A DNA stretch of 64,000 nt from Euwallacea fornicatus (Eukaryota; Arthropoda; Insecta; Coleoptera; Curculionidae), in the NCBI RefSeq assembly GCF_040115645.1, contig NC_089544.1, positions 1,426,001-1,490,000 on the forward strand, given 5' to 3'. A program made the translations under genes and the position numbers. Below are positions 1 through 12,420 of the stretch, piece by piece (position 1 is the first letter of the stretch; each line of letters starts with the position of its first letter). The notes below the pieces were generated by a model. The model ran no database searches. It worked only from the letters and a program-made list of their open reading frames with translations, and was not told the origin of the DNA.

Positions 1-454
1 TGACGCAAATTTCAATGGCCATACGGCCACAATCCGCACGAACCGATCGGTACCGCGATTTTTCTTTTAGATCTTTAGAAAACAAATCGGCAACTGGGAT
101 ATAATGAAGAAACCCCTTAGCCCCTATACGATAACTGATCAACTGAGATCCCCTTGCTGGCTGACTTAACACGCCTTCTGCTTTGAATGGTGTTTGGCCT
201 AGCTTAGATAGATACATACATATGTAGATCATAAGTTTCAATTTACGTCATTTTCATTCATTTAGGCATGCCACATGTAAGTTACAAATTCTTGGTGTAA
301 TGGACATTGGGGAAAATCAGTTCAATATTGAGGGGCCCCTAGTACGAACGCACCTGTGCATATCTACCTGCTATTTTATTCACATGTTAAATGCGTGTTT
401 GTAAACAAACCAAATGTGTTCATGAAGTATTTTTTGTGGTATAAAATGGCACAT

Positions 455-483
455 ACACTACCGCTCAAAAGTATTTGGGCACC
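455..483 (+). repeat. Tc1-type terminal sequence, copy 1
   Basis: The bases read ACACTACCGCTCAAAAG followed by TATTTGGGCACC, which looks like the outer end of a Tc1-like transposon. A second copy in the same direction lies at 1338-1366, so the two are not the paired inverted ends of one element; each is probably the relic end of a separate insertion. Confidence 0.45.
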
Positions 484-540
484 TATCGCTTCATTAGAAT
501 TGACACCCATAATTCATGAAAAAGATATGATTTTTTATTA

Positions 541-940
541 GTTAATCTGGTATAGGATATCCACGCGAAAACTCCCTCCCCCTCTAACTCTTTAATATAT
601 TGAAATTTTTTTTAACAAAAAATGATCGAATGTTCATGTAGTTTCTCAAAATTGTCAGTAGTTTTATGCAGGAGATTCAACGATATGTGGATATCGTTGA
701 ATTTGTACTGAAAAGCAAAAATTTTAATATGTAAAAAAAAGTTATGCTAATTGTTCAAAAAATGCAATGTTGGGTTGAAACACGATTATTAAACGCCCTG
801 TATGAAACTACTGACAATCTTGGAAAAATACATGAACTTCCAACTACTTTTGTAAGATTTTTTTCCCTATTCCAATAAGTTCAAAAGTTAGAGGGGGTGG
901 GGCTTCTCGCGTGGACATCCTGCATATTAGTTAATTAACT
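541..940. repeat. Fold-back (long inverted repeat) element
   Basis: The left arm begins about 541 (TATCCACGCGAAAACTCCC, then CCCCTCTAACT) and is answered in reverse complement near 885-935 (AGTTAGAGGGGG, CTCGCGTGGACATCC). The inner arms also pair: TTCATGTAG...TGTCAGTAG near 630-665 with CTACTGACA...ATACATGAA near 808-835. The arms are each about 150 bases around a centre near 740, with scattered mismatches. No open frame lies inside. It looks like a non-autonomous fold-back DNA element. Confidence 0.65.
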
Positions 941-1337
941 CAAAACATATTAAAAAAAAAAAAAAAAGAGAATTAGCGGCTACTCAGAGGTACGAAAACC
1001 TCTGTGAGGTCAGGTTAGATCGAAGGTAAAGAACTCCATATTTCAGACCCAATAGATCATAATAGGAGACCTGATTCTAATGTCTGGGTAATTTTTGTGT
1101 CTCCCCCAAGGGGATTTTGTGATACCTCTTTGAAATCCATTAATGTTAAATCCGATTAAATATCATATTGAAAACGTGGAGTCAGTAACTGGTTTCCAAC
1201 AAAACTGACCCTAAGGGGGAGGGTCATTTAAACTCAGTTCTCAGTTCAGGCAAGAACTGAGTTTAAACGTTGTCAATAGTCTTCAGAGACCTCTGAGCTC
1301 GGCCTGGGCGGGAATCTCCTTTTAATAGTGATGATGT

Positions 1338-1366
1338 ACACTATCGTTTAAAAGTATTTGGGCGTC
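1338..1366 (+). repeat. Tc1-type terminal sequence, copy 2
   Basis: The bases ACACTATCGTTTAAAAG then TATTTGGGCGTCC closely match the copy at 455-483 and run in the same direction. No inverted partner was found. Confidence 0.4.
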
Positions 1367-1879
1367 CTTGTATTGTTTAAACAAAAAGATAGTGTAAATA
1401 TCCCTTATAAATAAATTTAATTACTTCTCTCCAGCACAGGATCTTTGCACAGAAATATAATAATTAATATTAATTTGAAGAGGTTATTATCTACAAAATC
1501 ACAAATTTAAATAAAATCGTTATGGGAGATTAAAAGATGCAGGTGTGACAACAATTTAAAATTATTTGGAGGGAAAATTCGGATTTATTTTTGTTAATAA
1601 CAAACATTTAAGGTCTAAAAATACTCCATTTTCAGCGTCATAACTTTTTGTACCCGTTTTAGAATCGTACTAATCAATGTTTAGGTTGCATGTTACAAGG
1701 ACTTCATTTATTAAGAATGTAGGAAGGACAATTATAACGCTGACTAATTAAAAGTTATATTATTATCGTTGCTTGGAACTGCTCATTTGTTATAGAGATG
1801 TAAAGCTTTAACTTTCGTCTTTTAAACGTCACTACCATGCAAGACACTTCTTAGCGTTACACATCTCCTTCTGTTCCAG

Positions 1880-3641
1880 GCCAACCTCCGGAGGAACCTC
1901 AAGCTCCCTTTCGATTGTCCTGGGTGGCTATCATGGGCGCCATTTTGTTAGGTCTTATATGTTTCTGTGTCATCTGCCATAGGAAAAGGCGACGGCGTAG
2001 GGAAAGGGAAAGGGCGATGAGACGCAGCATACATATACCGGTAGGTACTGGATGTATCACGTAAAATAAAAATGTTTTTCTTCTTCATTTTTTGAATTTT
2101 TCCTTCATGGTGACTCCACAAAAAAAAATCTGTACGTAATAAATCTGGAGATCCTGTCGGCCGGTCTATCGGCACTTTTCTTTCACTTCATCTCTTTATA
2201 TGAGATCATTACCGACAGACGAGACATCTAACGCATTTCTATGGACTAACTGTGGAATTCCCTCATAAAATTTTTATGTTACTTACTACTTGACGAAAAC
2301 TATACTGCGCGACATAGAAAAGAGAAAACCCCCATAAAAAAGGTTTTATTTAAATAATTTTTTTTCATGCACGTTTCTTACACTAAAACAAATACTTCGT
2401 TGAAAAACTGAACAAATTTAATTGTTAAAAACTAACAAACAAAATAATTCGTCGGTCCTCCGCGGTGTCTTATACATTCTCATATACGTCTAGGCACGGA
2501 TCTAATGAGGTGATTAATGTCCTTTCACGAGATCTCATTCCAGAATAACTGGACAGCATGACATAGCGCCGCTGGGGTTTGTGGGGGATGGGCTAAATTA
2601 TGGAACCTTCTACCTGCAATATCCCATACATGTTCAATCGGTAAGAGGTCTGGAGATCGAGATGACGAAGGTAGCAAATTGATTGAATTTTGTTGAAAAA
2701 CCTCACTCTACCCATATATGGTCGGGCATTGTCTTGCTGGAAAACCGGATTAAGAAGAGTTTCCAGATAAGGCACGAGATGAGGTTTCAAAACTTCTTGG
2801 ATGTATCGTTGGGCTGCAATACTGCTTCTAATGAAAAGTAAAGGAGACCTGCTACCATATGCAATAGGGCCCCAAATCGTTACCTTAACAGTCTGATGAC
2901 CATGCCTGTGTGTGTCACAAACTGTGGATCCCGTGTTTCACCCCGTCTTCTTCTTACTCTTGCCCGACCATCGCGCATACCCAAACAGAATCTGGATTTG
3001 TCACTAAACACGATATTATCCCATTTCAGATTCCAATGTATCCGTTCTTTGCACCAATGCAGTCGATTTTGATGAGGGTTTAAGGTGAGGGGTAACACAA
3101 GATAGAGACAGTGGGAAATTAGTCCAAAACTTGTTATCCGGGGATAAATGGTTCGAATTTCAATGGGCGTTCCATACTCAGCAAACCACTGATACGCCAT
3201 CATACTCGACCTACCATTCGACCTCTCTCAAACTCGCTCAATTGACGAAAATTTCGTTGCATTCTGTCTCAGGGCATATTTGATCGATCTAAAAGTACTT
3301 TCTAAGCACACTTTAGACCAATAAATGATATTTTTCAGTCATTTTGTTGATATTTAATTGCGATTTTCATAAAATAAAAAAAAAACTAAAATTCCTGATA
3401 ACTCCTAAATACATTGATAAATAGGATTGAGAATTTAATCTCTTTTTACGTCCCCATATACAAACATGTCTAACAAAAATTATTTAAATAAAACCATTTT
3501 TACAGGGTGTTCTCTTTTCTATATCACGCAGTATATCTTTCGTTCCTCCAACAGGTAGCCATTCCAGGAACTTCCAGACAACAGGTGCCCCATTTCTGCG
3601 AGGAGCTGGGCGAACGATTCGCGTCCGTCGATAGTGTCTGA
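1880..3641 (+). CDS. Single-pass membrane protein, C-terminal two exons (partial)
   Basis: Exons 1880-2040 and 3555-3641 (stop 3639-3641). The first follows a pyrimidine-rich TTCTGTTCCAG acceptor, enters with two bases of a split codon, and ends at a strong G|GTAGGT donor in phase 0; the second opens in phase 0, so the join is in frame. The product has a short Pro/Glu stretch, a hydrophobic helix of about 20 residues (WVAIMGAILLGLICFCVIC) and then a stop-transfer block HRKRRRRRERER, so the tail should be cytoplasmic. The tail ends in VDSV, which fits a class III PDZ ligand (acidic residue at -2). I do not recognise the family; earlier exons lie left of the window. A dead Tc1 element fills most of the intron between the two exons. 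Confidence 0.6.
2303..3533 (-). mobile_element. Decayed Tc1-type transposon with both inverted ends
   Basis: The ends are TACTGCGCGACATAGAAAAG at 2303 and its near-perfect reverse complement finishing at 3533 (CTATATCACGCAGTA), flanked by TA on both sides; the inverted match continues about 65 bases inward. On the - strand the interior encodes a Tc1 transposase in pieces: VFSDKSRF (first catalytic Asp), FQQDNARP (second Asp) and, after a frameshift, SPDLLPIEHVWD (third, Glu). Frameshifts and stops make it inactive. Length 1,231 bases is ordinary for Tc1. Confidence 0.9.
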
Positions 3642-6600
3642 TGACGGCTGTTGCCGTCGACGGCGAAACGTTGGTTCTTTAGGTGCCTCTTCGAGACCAC
3701 CAGACCTTACTTCACCTTGACGAACACCGCCGAGTGGATAAAGGAGCGAGTCTGATTCGGTCCGACCATTATGGTGTTGTAGTGAGTAATGTTGGTCGGT
3801 ACAGTAAGAAGAAGCGCGGTCTTGAATATACCTATAGATTGTTATTTGTAAAGGGGAATGGTAGGACAACAATGGGGGCGGCAACCACATTTTCGATATT
3901 GCCGATGAAAAGAAGGTGATATCTATGCCATTATGGTCTTCCAAACTTTCTTAAACTGGCGCTTTGTCGGTTGTTAGTGGACATATGGAGATGGTAGAAT
4001 GATAACTCGATTCAGGTCTATCGGCTAAGTGTCGGCATGGCTGGTACAATTATAAAAAATTTTGGATATCTAGGAAGATTTTTTGCTCGTTCTCCTGCAC
4101 TGTACTCGACAGACTTTCGAATCGGTGCTATTTGGGGCAATATCGAAGGTGCAAAGACTTTAATAGTCGATGACCGGCAGAGCCGTTTGAGCAGAGGAGC
4201 CCTTAGAATTATTTACTTGCTGGCCATTTCTTTTAAGCTTAATAGTAACTACCGCTTAAATCAGATGTTGAAATCGTCCGGAAAACCTTAGTGAATCTTG
4301 CCAGTCTAAGAAGTGTCCAAAGCTGAGATTGAACGCAGTACGATTCAACGGAATGCGGAGGATGTACCAAAAACGCCACATACGAGGTCGGCGGAACTAA
4401 GGCAAAGGCGAGGAATTTGCAGGCAAGAATGTGCCGTTTTTAATTTGAAAATGTCCTAAAATTTTAGAAAAACGTTCTTATATTTTCCTCAGCTTATTTG
4501 GCGAGATAATTCAAAATTGTCGACACTCAATTAAGGCAACGTTTCTTTTTCAACGTGACGACGTCATATTTGAAATCCGACGTTTCGAATTTCGGCCACC
4601 ATCGTCGACTGTATTTTCCTTATGGGCGTCATCCCGGATTTTCACATTTCCAAGTTCAGCTGTTTCTTGTCATTGCCGTGATGAATCGCGCGTTAAGACT
4701 CAGGTTTGCAGTTAGGTGGAAATATGAAAATAAATTTCCCTATAAACAGGAGATCAATGGGGAAAGATATGATGAATGTGTCGGCCGATGTATGTTTCCA
4801 TTGTTTGAAATGAGTCTGTAGGAAAATCTAATTGACCTCGTATCTTTTACGGTCACCAAGATCGCCATAGTCACGACACCCTGCACATCCCCAAAAAACG
4901 CTATATTTCAGTAGGTTTATTAAAATAACTTTTTTCATTGTAGATCGTTGCATAAATTAATGTTCACACAAACTACAAGGCGTTCCATGCTATTGTTTCC
5001 GTAGTATTTTCTTGTGAATCTCTATTTGAACCAAACGAATTGCTTATAGTTAGATGGACAATCAACAACTACCCTACTCAAACTGCCCTTGCCGGCCAGA
5101 ACCCAAAAGAAATATTAACTTATTAGAAATAAACATTTTTACCGACACGTTTAAAATCTTTTATATACACTAATGGTAAGTTAATTTAAATTTGAACCTT
5201 TTAAGGATAAGTCGTGAGTAGTTACTGTACTTTAGTGATACGAGTGAATACTGGAAATCAGCGTCATGTGACGAACTGTTTGGCGGTGAACAGTGATGTT
5301 AACAAGTAACGTTTTTAAATCGAAGTATAACAAAATATAATTTTTTACGTTTCATTCACTCGAAATACGCAATAATAGATAGAATTGCACTTATTCGCAC
5401 AATACGTAATACAGCCCAAAATCGAGGTCATTCGGTACTTGTACGGGCCCGCCGATGTCTGTAGTGTTCCTTCCTGGTGACATGGCCCATACGAGCAAAT
5501 CTAGCGGGTGTTTAAAGATAAATAATTATAATGATATTTTATTTTAACAACGAATTGATAAATCTTCCTAAGTGCGCGTAAGACAAGAACATTCAAAATA
5601 TTATAGCGGGAAACCAATTTTACTGCCGTGTTGAAGAACTTCATTCGCTTACATTAGTGAATTGTGTGCTAAATGATCACGGAGAACTCTATCCGGTGTG
5701 TTGTTATTTATACTAATATAAAATATTAATAGAATTACTACGAAATGACTGAAACTAAATAGTTTTGTTAGTGTAATTTATGGTTTACAATAGTTTCGCA
5801 TTCAGTGGCGGTTGGAATTAAAATAGCAGAAAACGTTCAAAAGGAAAACCTTTGAAGGTTAAAAGGGCAGGGAACGAAGAGGTAAAACAAAAATTCAATA
5901 TTTCAGAAAAGAAAACGGGGAACGCATTGGTCTTTTTCTATTCGTCATGCCTTTGCCCACATGCAGGTCTCCCACTGCTGATGAATTGGGAAAAAATTGG
6001 ATAATTTTTTGCATTATTTTCGCCCTGCACGTGTATACACCTCGTATCTCGCCAACGAAGTCATTTTACAACGTAATTTGTAAGGCCCGGCAGCCTCAAG
6101 CTTTCGGGCAAAAACGCGAGGTCGAAGGTCCGCCAGTGCAAAAACGCCGACTTTATTTATTTAAACCCGCAATTTTGGCCTGAAAAAAAAAATCGAATCC
6201 AACCGCCACAGAGAAACCCACCGAAACAACCTCCAGTTCGCCCTACGAACTACTATTAGCTATGTGTTTTGTCTGTAGTCCAATCAATTAATTAATTACT
6301 CCTAAGCCCATTCTGTACAGATATGATATATTGCGAAGCATGAAGGTATTTTATGGTAATGCTAATTTTCAGTTTGTATTTTCGAACTAAAGGCATCAAA
6401 ACACCAAATAACTATAGCCCAAAATCATTTATAAATGTATCACATCTGGTGAGTAATAACATAGATTTAATTTCTTATAGCAGTTCAGTGAATCTCAGTA
6501 TGTGCCCTATTTTCCCTATATTTGGTACTAGATAGACCTAAAGCATATGCAGCGTGCCGACGACGTACACGCACGCGCGTCCTGCTGCGTACGTTCTAAC

Positions 6601-9600
6601 AACACTCTGCATCTCGAATGCGACATACCCTTCATGCAATATTGAGTTCATTTTACCCAGGTATTGTACCTTTAATACTTTATTTATTATATACCTACCT
6701 AGGCATATTATATAATAAAAACTAAATAATGTGTATGTAAAAGTGTCTGTGCTAAAATTGTAGAAAGAACAGAGCGATTATTATTCGAAAATTGCTTAAA
6801 CGTCTCCTAATAACGTTTTTTTTTGCGTTAATTGGAAGAATTGTTACACAAAAAATTTGGTTTCTCAATGTCTGTTTGGTCCCGTCTGTAGCAAATTAAT
6901 TGTGTGTTAATGGTGCGACGATGAATTCGCCTGTACGCAAAAATACTTACTTTGAGAGACAAAACACCAAGTAAATAGATTTTAATATAAAAAAATTAAA
7001 CTATGAAAAATGTAAGTCTTCCCGACGATTGTTACGTTTATTCATTAGGTATTATCATCTGCTAAAATGTAGTTTAATGACACACGATAGTGTAACTGTA
7101 CTAATTTTAATTACTGTAAAACCAATTCGGATGTAATAAAGGGAATTGACAAAAGACCGCTGGAGCGTACATTTAAAGCGTTGTTTTCGGATTTTTCGCA
7201 CCTCCACGTGCTCTTGCCAATTCCAGTGCAAACTTGGATCTGTGCCACTATTTAGTTTAACTTTTCAATAACACTAAGAAACACAGGGTACTTATATTAA
7301 AAAAAAAACGGTATGAATAAATCATATAGGTACAGTAATATTTCCCCAAACTGACCCCAAAATTGAACCAAAATTAAATCGAAACTAACCAAAATTGAAC
7401 CCAAATCCGAAAATTGCAAATGTTTCATGGCTGATTAGCTTTGGGCTTCAAAACGTCCTTATAAACTTATTTGGATTAAACAATTTGTGTTTTTTTCCTT
7501 AGGTATCATTGTGCCAATTACTGGTAAGCTTGAACCACAATATCTATATAATACTCCCATTTTTGCACGAAACAACACATGTAAAGCGCCTAAATCGAAT
7601 TTATCCTTCAAGCTTACCAATAGCTGTAATAATAATAAAATTTATATTTAATAGTTCCATTAAATCGTAGCGAAATTGCACCCTATAAATTATTAATATT
7701 TAAGGACCCACATATTGTTACTTAGATTGACATTTATAGATTATTGTTTTAAACGATCTATTAAGGTGAATGTTTTATGGTGATTTAGATTTATAGAAAT
7801 TTGTTTATGAGTATTGCAGTTTACGTGCATCTAATTGGATGATTGAGATCGCATTTCTGTCCACCGCTGGTCGTCGAAGTTCGTGGACACTCTTCATACC
7901 GAGAACGTGGCAATAAATCAAGCTTAACAGCCGCCCAAAGTACAGCTGGAAATATTTTTCGTTATTGTTCACGCGTAAAATTTCTAGGCCGTGGCCCAAC
8001 AGAACTGCTTCCTGGGGCTTTGCCCACGGCTGCGGCGGACGTTTCGACATTTCCACTTTAACAGCAAGCATAAGGCGATATTTCCTTTAGTGCCATTTCG
8101 CGCCCTAAACCTAAGTGTCATTTTAATCCTCGCAAAATCGAAAAGTTTTAAAGGCGAGCCACATTTCCAGAGACACGCAGCACGCTTGGTGCCCCAGGTT
8201 TCACGATCGGAACTGCGAAAATAGTGACAAAAAAGGGGACACATCGGTACTCATTTTCATCATTTCTGTTTACATGATATAACCGTAGCAGCCCCGTTTC
8301 GGATAACATTTTTTCTGTTCTACTGTATGAACGATCTCTTGGCACATGCAAAACAACTCGCGACGCACTTCAAAAATAAACTATGAGCACGTAGAAATAC
8401 GCCCATGAAGCATGAGAAAAGCTTTTTTTCATGCTGCTTAATTTCCCACTGCATCAGAAGAAATGATCTGTTTTTGTCTTATTTCACATGCGATTTTTTA
8501 ATAATTTTTTTCTTCAAATTGATTACTGGTTCATGGATACCGACGTCCACAATAAATTTTTGATGTGCCCCTTGACATCACCGCGTTATCGGAAGATCGT
8601 TGTAAATTGTCGCCTCATAAACTTTGATGCTCTTCACTTCAGGTTTCGCTGCACTGAATGCGGTAAACATGGAGTCCGAAAACAGCTCTACTGAACCGAG
8701 GGTTATAAACGTTCGAATAATGTGCTTAACTTTATTAAGAAAATGATAAGTTTACCTAAAAGTCAAAACGATCATTTCTATGTAAGAAATTTACTGCTCG
8801 AACATCCCATTGATCGTTCTCGAAATAATTCAAATTCTGATTGCAAAACTGGCGATTGAAAAATCCGCTCTAAGCACGTGATGAACAAACTACGAGCACG
8901 TAAAAATGGACTGCAGGGACGTGAGAAATAATTTGGGGGATAAAAGATAAGGCAGCGAAATTTATTGTTCACTAACACGAACATCTGGGGGCAGAAAAAA
9001 CGAGCCCCCAAAGAGAATAAGTTGTTGCACGGAATTAACTATTTCTGCGACCCCTCCCTTTCCCTCCTGATTTTACGGGTTAACGCGGACGAGAGCTTCG
9101 ACGACCAACACGGTCAGAAAAATAACTTCTCCTAACACACCAAACTGGCTTTTATAACACCCTGTACAATCGCGATTTTTTAACTCGTAATAATTGTTAA
9201 TAAGTCGAAATATTGTAGTAGCCCCATTTGGGGCGGACACGAAGCTAGGCTGTCCCAAGACTCCGCTCAAAATTTCCGGAATTTCACACTGACAGTTATG
9301 TCGAATAACTCCCCTAATATGTCAAATACAGGAGCTTCCTTGAACGGTCTAGCTTCTACCTCAAAACTGCCTGCTTTGAACTGGAAAATTCCTTCCCAGT
9401 TTAACGCAGACCGTAGCATTACCTACACTTTTTTCTGAGGAAGGTTCTATATTGTAGGCTAAAAGTAATGTTTGTTGTTATTATAGATTTTTTAAAATTA
9501 AACTTTGTGCGGCCTGTGTCCCTTTCCTCAAAAAGAAGTATTAGCAAGACGATATTGTACTATTAAATTTCGAAAAAATAATCCACATCTCCATATGTTA

Positions 9601-10848
9601 TTTGTTAAATTTAAAGCTGTTAAGTACTGTTAAGAGTTAATATAATCGGTCGCGATCTGTAACATACTATATCAAACTGCTCACAGCGACTAAACGAATA
9701 ATGAAAATGTAATTACACAGTATATTTATGGCATTTTTATTTAACCTCAGCAATTGAGTTGATGGGACCGCTTTCAGCGTCCCCAAACATGGCCACGCTA
9801 CAAGGTGAGCAGGACATTAAACTTTAAGGGAAAGCCCGATGGGGTATTTACCCCAGGCTTAAACTGGATTTAAAGTTTCGTAATATAAGCCGTGAGAGGT
9901 GGCGCAGGAAACATACACTTAATAGTTATTTGAATGGTACTTACCCCTACACTCCAACTCACTTTAAGTAAATTTTATTACGTACAAAGTTACTCACATT
10001 AAACGCACGGAAAATATGGCGGATACTGATTTCAAAAATGTTTTCAACTATCAAATTGTCAAATTTAAGTCATTATTTAGTGTTTGACAGCTGGGGTTTC
10101 CCACGTTTCGGACCTGGATTGCCATCTCCCTCTCGAACTATATAAAAAAATGGCATACTTACATGTGACACGCAAGGCGATGCGGCAACAGCGCTATCCG
10201 CCGTAAAACGAATTTTTATTGTTTTGATTTGGGTGCGAGGGCGAACGCACCGCGCACTCGGGGTGGTGCGATAATGATTATCTAGTTTATAATTATCTTG
10301 GTAGTCATTTTGTATATTCCCAGATACCGGTAACGTTTGCAAATGACAGTACGTTTGGTCTTTCGTGCCGAAATCACATCACTTTGGTCCTGTGAGAACT
10401 AGTTTTACAAATGTTGCTTGTATCAAGGTTGTGATTCAGGTTTAATTATGTTGTCGTTAAATAAAAAAAGATTTCTGCTAATATCTTTTGTTTATAAGAT
10501 CATAATAAAAAGTTTAAACACTTTGTAGCATAAAGCACATTATTTAAATACTTAAAATAGAGAAATAAGCAATCAATCTAAACACAGGTTCTATATATCT
10601 ACTTTATACATTACAATTTGCCAATTAGTTTTGTTATTCTTTTCCTCTTGAAAAGTTTTGTCACCAAAACATTAATAATTATTTTCATCTGAGCCCTTAA
10701 TAAGAGGTGAGTTATATAGTTTTACCTGAAAATAGTATGTAATACCACCCCTAATAGTGTCTCAAATGTTATTTCCAGAAATTAAACAAGAATTGAATAA
10801 TCTAAATATGTTTGAAATGCTTAAATGAAAAACACACTTTCATTAATC
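3642..10848. other. Gene-free stretch of 7.2 kb
   Basis: The first part should be the 3' untranslated region of the membrane protein gene, but I could not fix its poly(A) site. Short open frames occur on both strands (for example 5947-6183, 7984-8244, 10073-10342) but none has a domain, a consistent splice context or a recognisable homologue. Copies of the CACCCTG(T/C)A terminal motif occur near 4878 and 9165. I see nothing else. Confidence 0.5.
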
Positions 10849-11504
10849 TCAGTATAAATCATCATGAACTAAATCTGCACTTATTTGAAGTCCTCGTTCT
10901 TTGAGAGATTTTGTTATAAGCCTATGTTTTTCCACTTTTGATTCTTGTTCTTTCCTTTGTGCATCCAGAATCTCATCCACTGATACTTCAGTAAGTGGTA
11001 TTTTGTCTTCTTTTTCAGTGTCCTGTAATAATGATTAGATGGATGAACTACTGATGTAAGTATGTAAAATTTAAATGATCCAAAATGATAAAAAAAAACT
11101 ATTTAAGAAATAGTGCCATGCAACGGGATTTTCTAATTCAATAATTTTGGTCACTGACATCCAAACCCCTACTTACAATTTCTCCCAGTAGCACAACATT
11201 TTCACCTCTAACAATAAAAACCCCTCTAGGGATGTCTCCATATTCCTTTCCAACATGGATGCGTTCAATAGTTCTATGTAATACTAGATTGGCAAACTGA
11301 TCCACACTGCGTAAGTAGCCTATCAATGTCCTACCATCTCGTAGCAGTACCATGAGTTTTTCTGTGAAAGAGGATTACCAGTGAATCGGGATTTTCTTGT
11401 GAGGGTTCTTTGTAGGAATCGTTGGGAATTTATGTTATCCCTTTCCACTTACTATCCAATTCGTCAAGTAAATGAGCTGTTCCTTCCAATTCAGGTTTGT
11501 TCAT
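10849..11504 (-). CDS. LSM1: LSM1, U6 snRNA-associated Sm-like protein 1
   Basis: Three exons: 11453-11504, 11177-11361, 10849-11022, giving 136 residues (human LSM1 has 133). LSM1 is the defining subunit of the cytoplasmic Lsm1-7 ring, which binds the 3' end of deadenylated mRNA with Pat1 and promotes decapping in P-bodies. Residues about 19-75 carry the Sm fold: VLLRDGRTLIGYLRS (Sm1), FANLVLH, then DIPRGVFIVRGENVVLLGE (Sm2). The C-terminal helix typical of LSM1 follows (EVSVDEILDAQRKE...LKERGLQI). The first exon is short and ends in one base of a Lys codon; joining restores DELDKKLMVLL, which matches the family. Intron phases agree throughout. Stop TGA at 10849-10851. It is head-to-head with UBL5. 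Confidence 0.95.
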
Positions 11505-12017
11505 TTTTTTTCTTGATAATGTCTTTTTTAGCTAAATGCAGTGAATGGTCAGTCGAAAAACTTTATATTTTAATAATAAATAATTGTCAAAAGCGTTCAC
11601 AATCTCATAACAATAACAATCGGGAATGTTTGATAAATTTGAAGACTTTTTAAATATTTGCTGTCAAGTTTGAGCCCCAATTCGAAATTAACTACACATT
11701 ACGATCATCTGTTATTTACATCAATTAGATGTGTTTTCAAACACATCTTTGATCAAATCGCTCCTAGAACACCTTGCTGGCATGTTCCAGTTCCACATAC
11801 TTTCTCTAATTGATTTCCATATTATACCATTTAGTGTCTTTGTTCAACAAATAGTGAGCTCATTTACGTCTTCCTGTCACTGTCACCGTCATTTAAAAAA
11901 GTAAACAACTCAAAAATTTATATACTTTTCAGGCAAAAGCCTTTTTCCACTTTTTCCGAATATTTAATAACTAAGCGATTCCTCAATCAACGGAAAATAA
12001 AGCAAAATTTCGTGAAA
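11505..12017. promoter_or_regulatory. Shared upstream region of LSM1 and UBL5
   Basis: The 513 bases between the two divergent start codons must hold both 5' untranslated regions and both promoters, so a bidirectional promoter is likely. I see no clear TATA box. This is inferred from layout only. Confidence 0.5.
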
Positions 12018-12319
12018 ATGATTGAAATAACCTGCAATGACAGATTGGGCAAGAAGGTGAGGGTGAAATGCAACCCTGATGATACCGTGGGGGATTTGAA
12101 GAAACTCATAGCAGCTCAAACTGGAACGAAATGGGATAAAATCGTACTAAAGAAATGGTATACCACCTTTAAGGACCATATACAACTGCAAGATTGTATC
12201 CTTTATTATAAGAGCACCACATGTTTCTTTGTTGAGATGGTGATTTTGAATAAATTCCTTAAGCTCTCTCTACAGATGAAATTCATGACGGCATGAACCT
12301 AGAACTTTACTACCAATAG
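12018..12319 (+). CDS. UBL5: Ubiquitin-like protein 5 (Hub1)
   Basis: Two exons, 12018-12195 and 12276-12319, split by an 80-base intron, give exactly 73 residues, the usual length of this very conserved family. UBL5/Hub1 is a ubiquitin-fold protein that is not processed to a GG tail; it binds spliceosomal Snu66/Prp38 non-covalently and supports splicing and, in animals, sister chromatid cohesion and the mitochondrial stress response. The frame shows CNDRLGKKVRVKCN, DLKKLIAAQTGTKW and KIVLKKWYT, and after splicing DYEIHDGMNLELYYQ with the hallmark twin Tyr near the end. The start chosen is the ATG at 12018; the codon two places upstream is GTG. The reading frame runs on into the intron without a stop for some distance, but the retained version lacks the YYQ tail. 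Confidence 0.97.
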
Positions 12320-12414
12320 AGCATCTTGTTATAAATTGACACTTTGATTAAGAGAATAATTTAGGATATTTACATGGTAATTCTTTTGTACATTAAGGTT
12401 TAGGTTAAAGAGCT

Positions 12415-12420
12415 AATAAA
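12415..12420 (+). terminator. Poly(A) signal of UBL5
   Basis: AATAAA lies about 95 bases after the UBL5 stop codon, the first such hexamer downstream. Confidence 0.6.

Larger units (their letters stand above)
1..1879. other. Gene-free stretch, probably intron of the membrane protein gene
   Basis: No convincing exon is visible on either strand. Because an exon with a good acceptor begins at 1880 and its upstream partner is not in view, this stretch is probably intron. It holds two same-direction copies of a Tc1-type terminal sequence (455-483 and 1338-1366), a fold-back element (541-940) and an A-tract near 952. Confidence 0.5.

Noticed and set aside
3642..4290. Open frames after the membrane protein stop, such as 4037-4291
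   Set aside because: No domain or splice evidence; likely 3' untranslated or intergenic.
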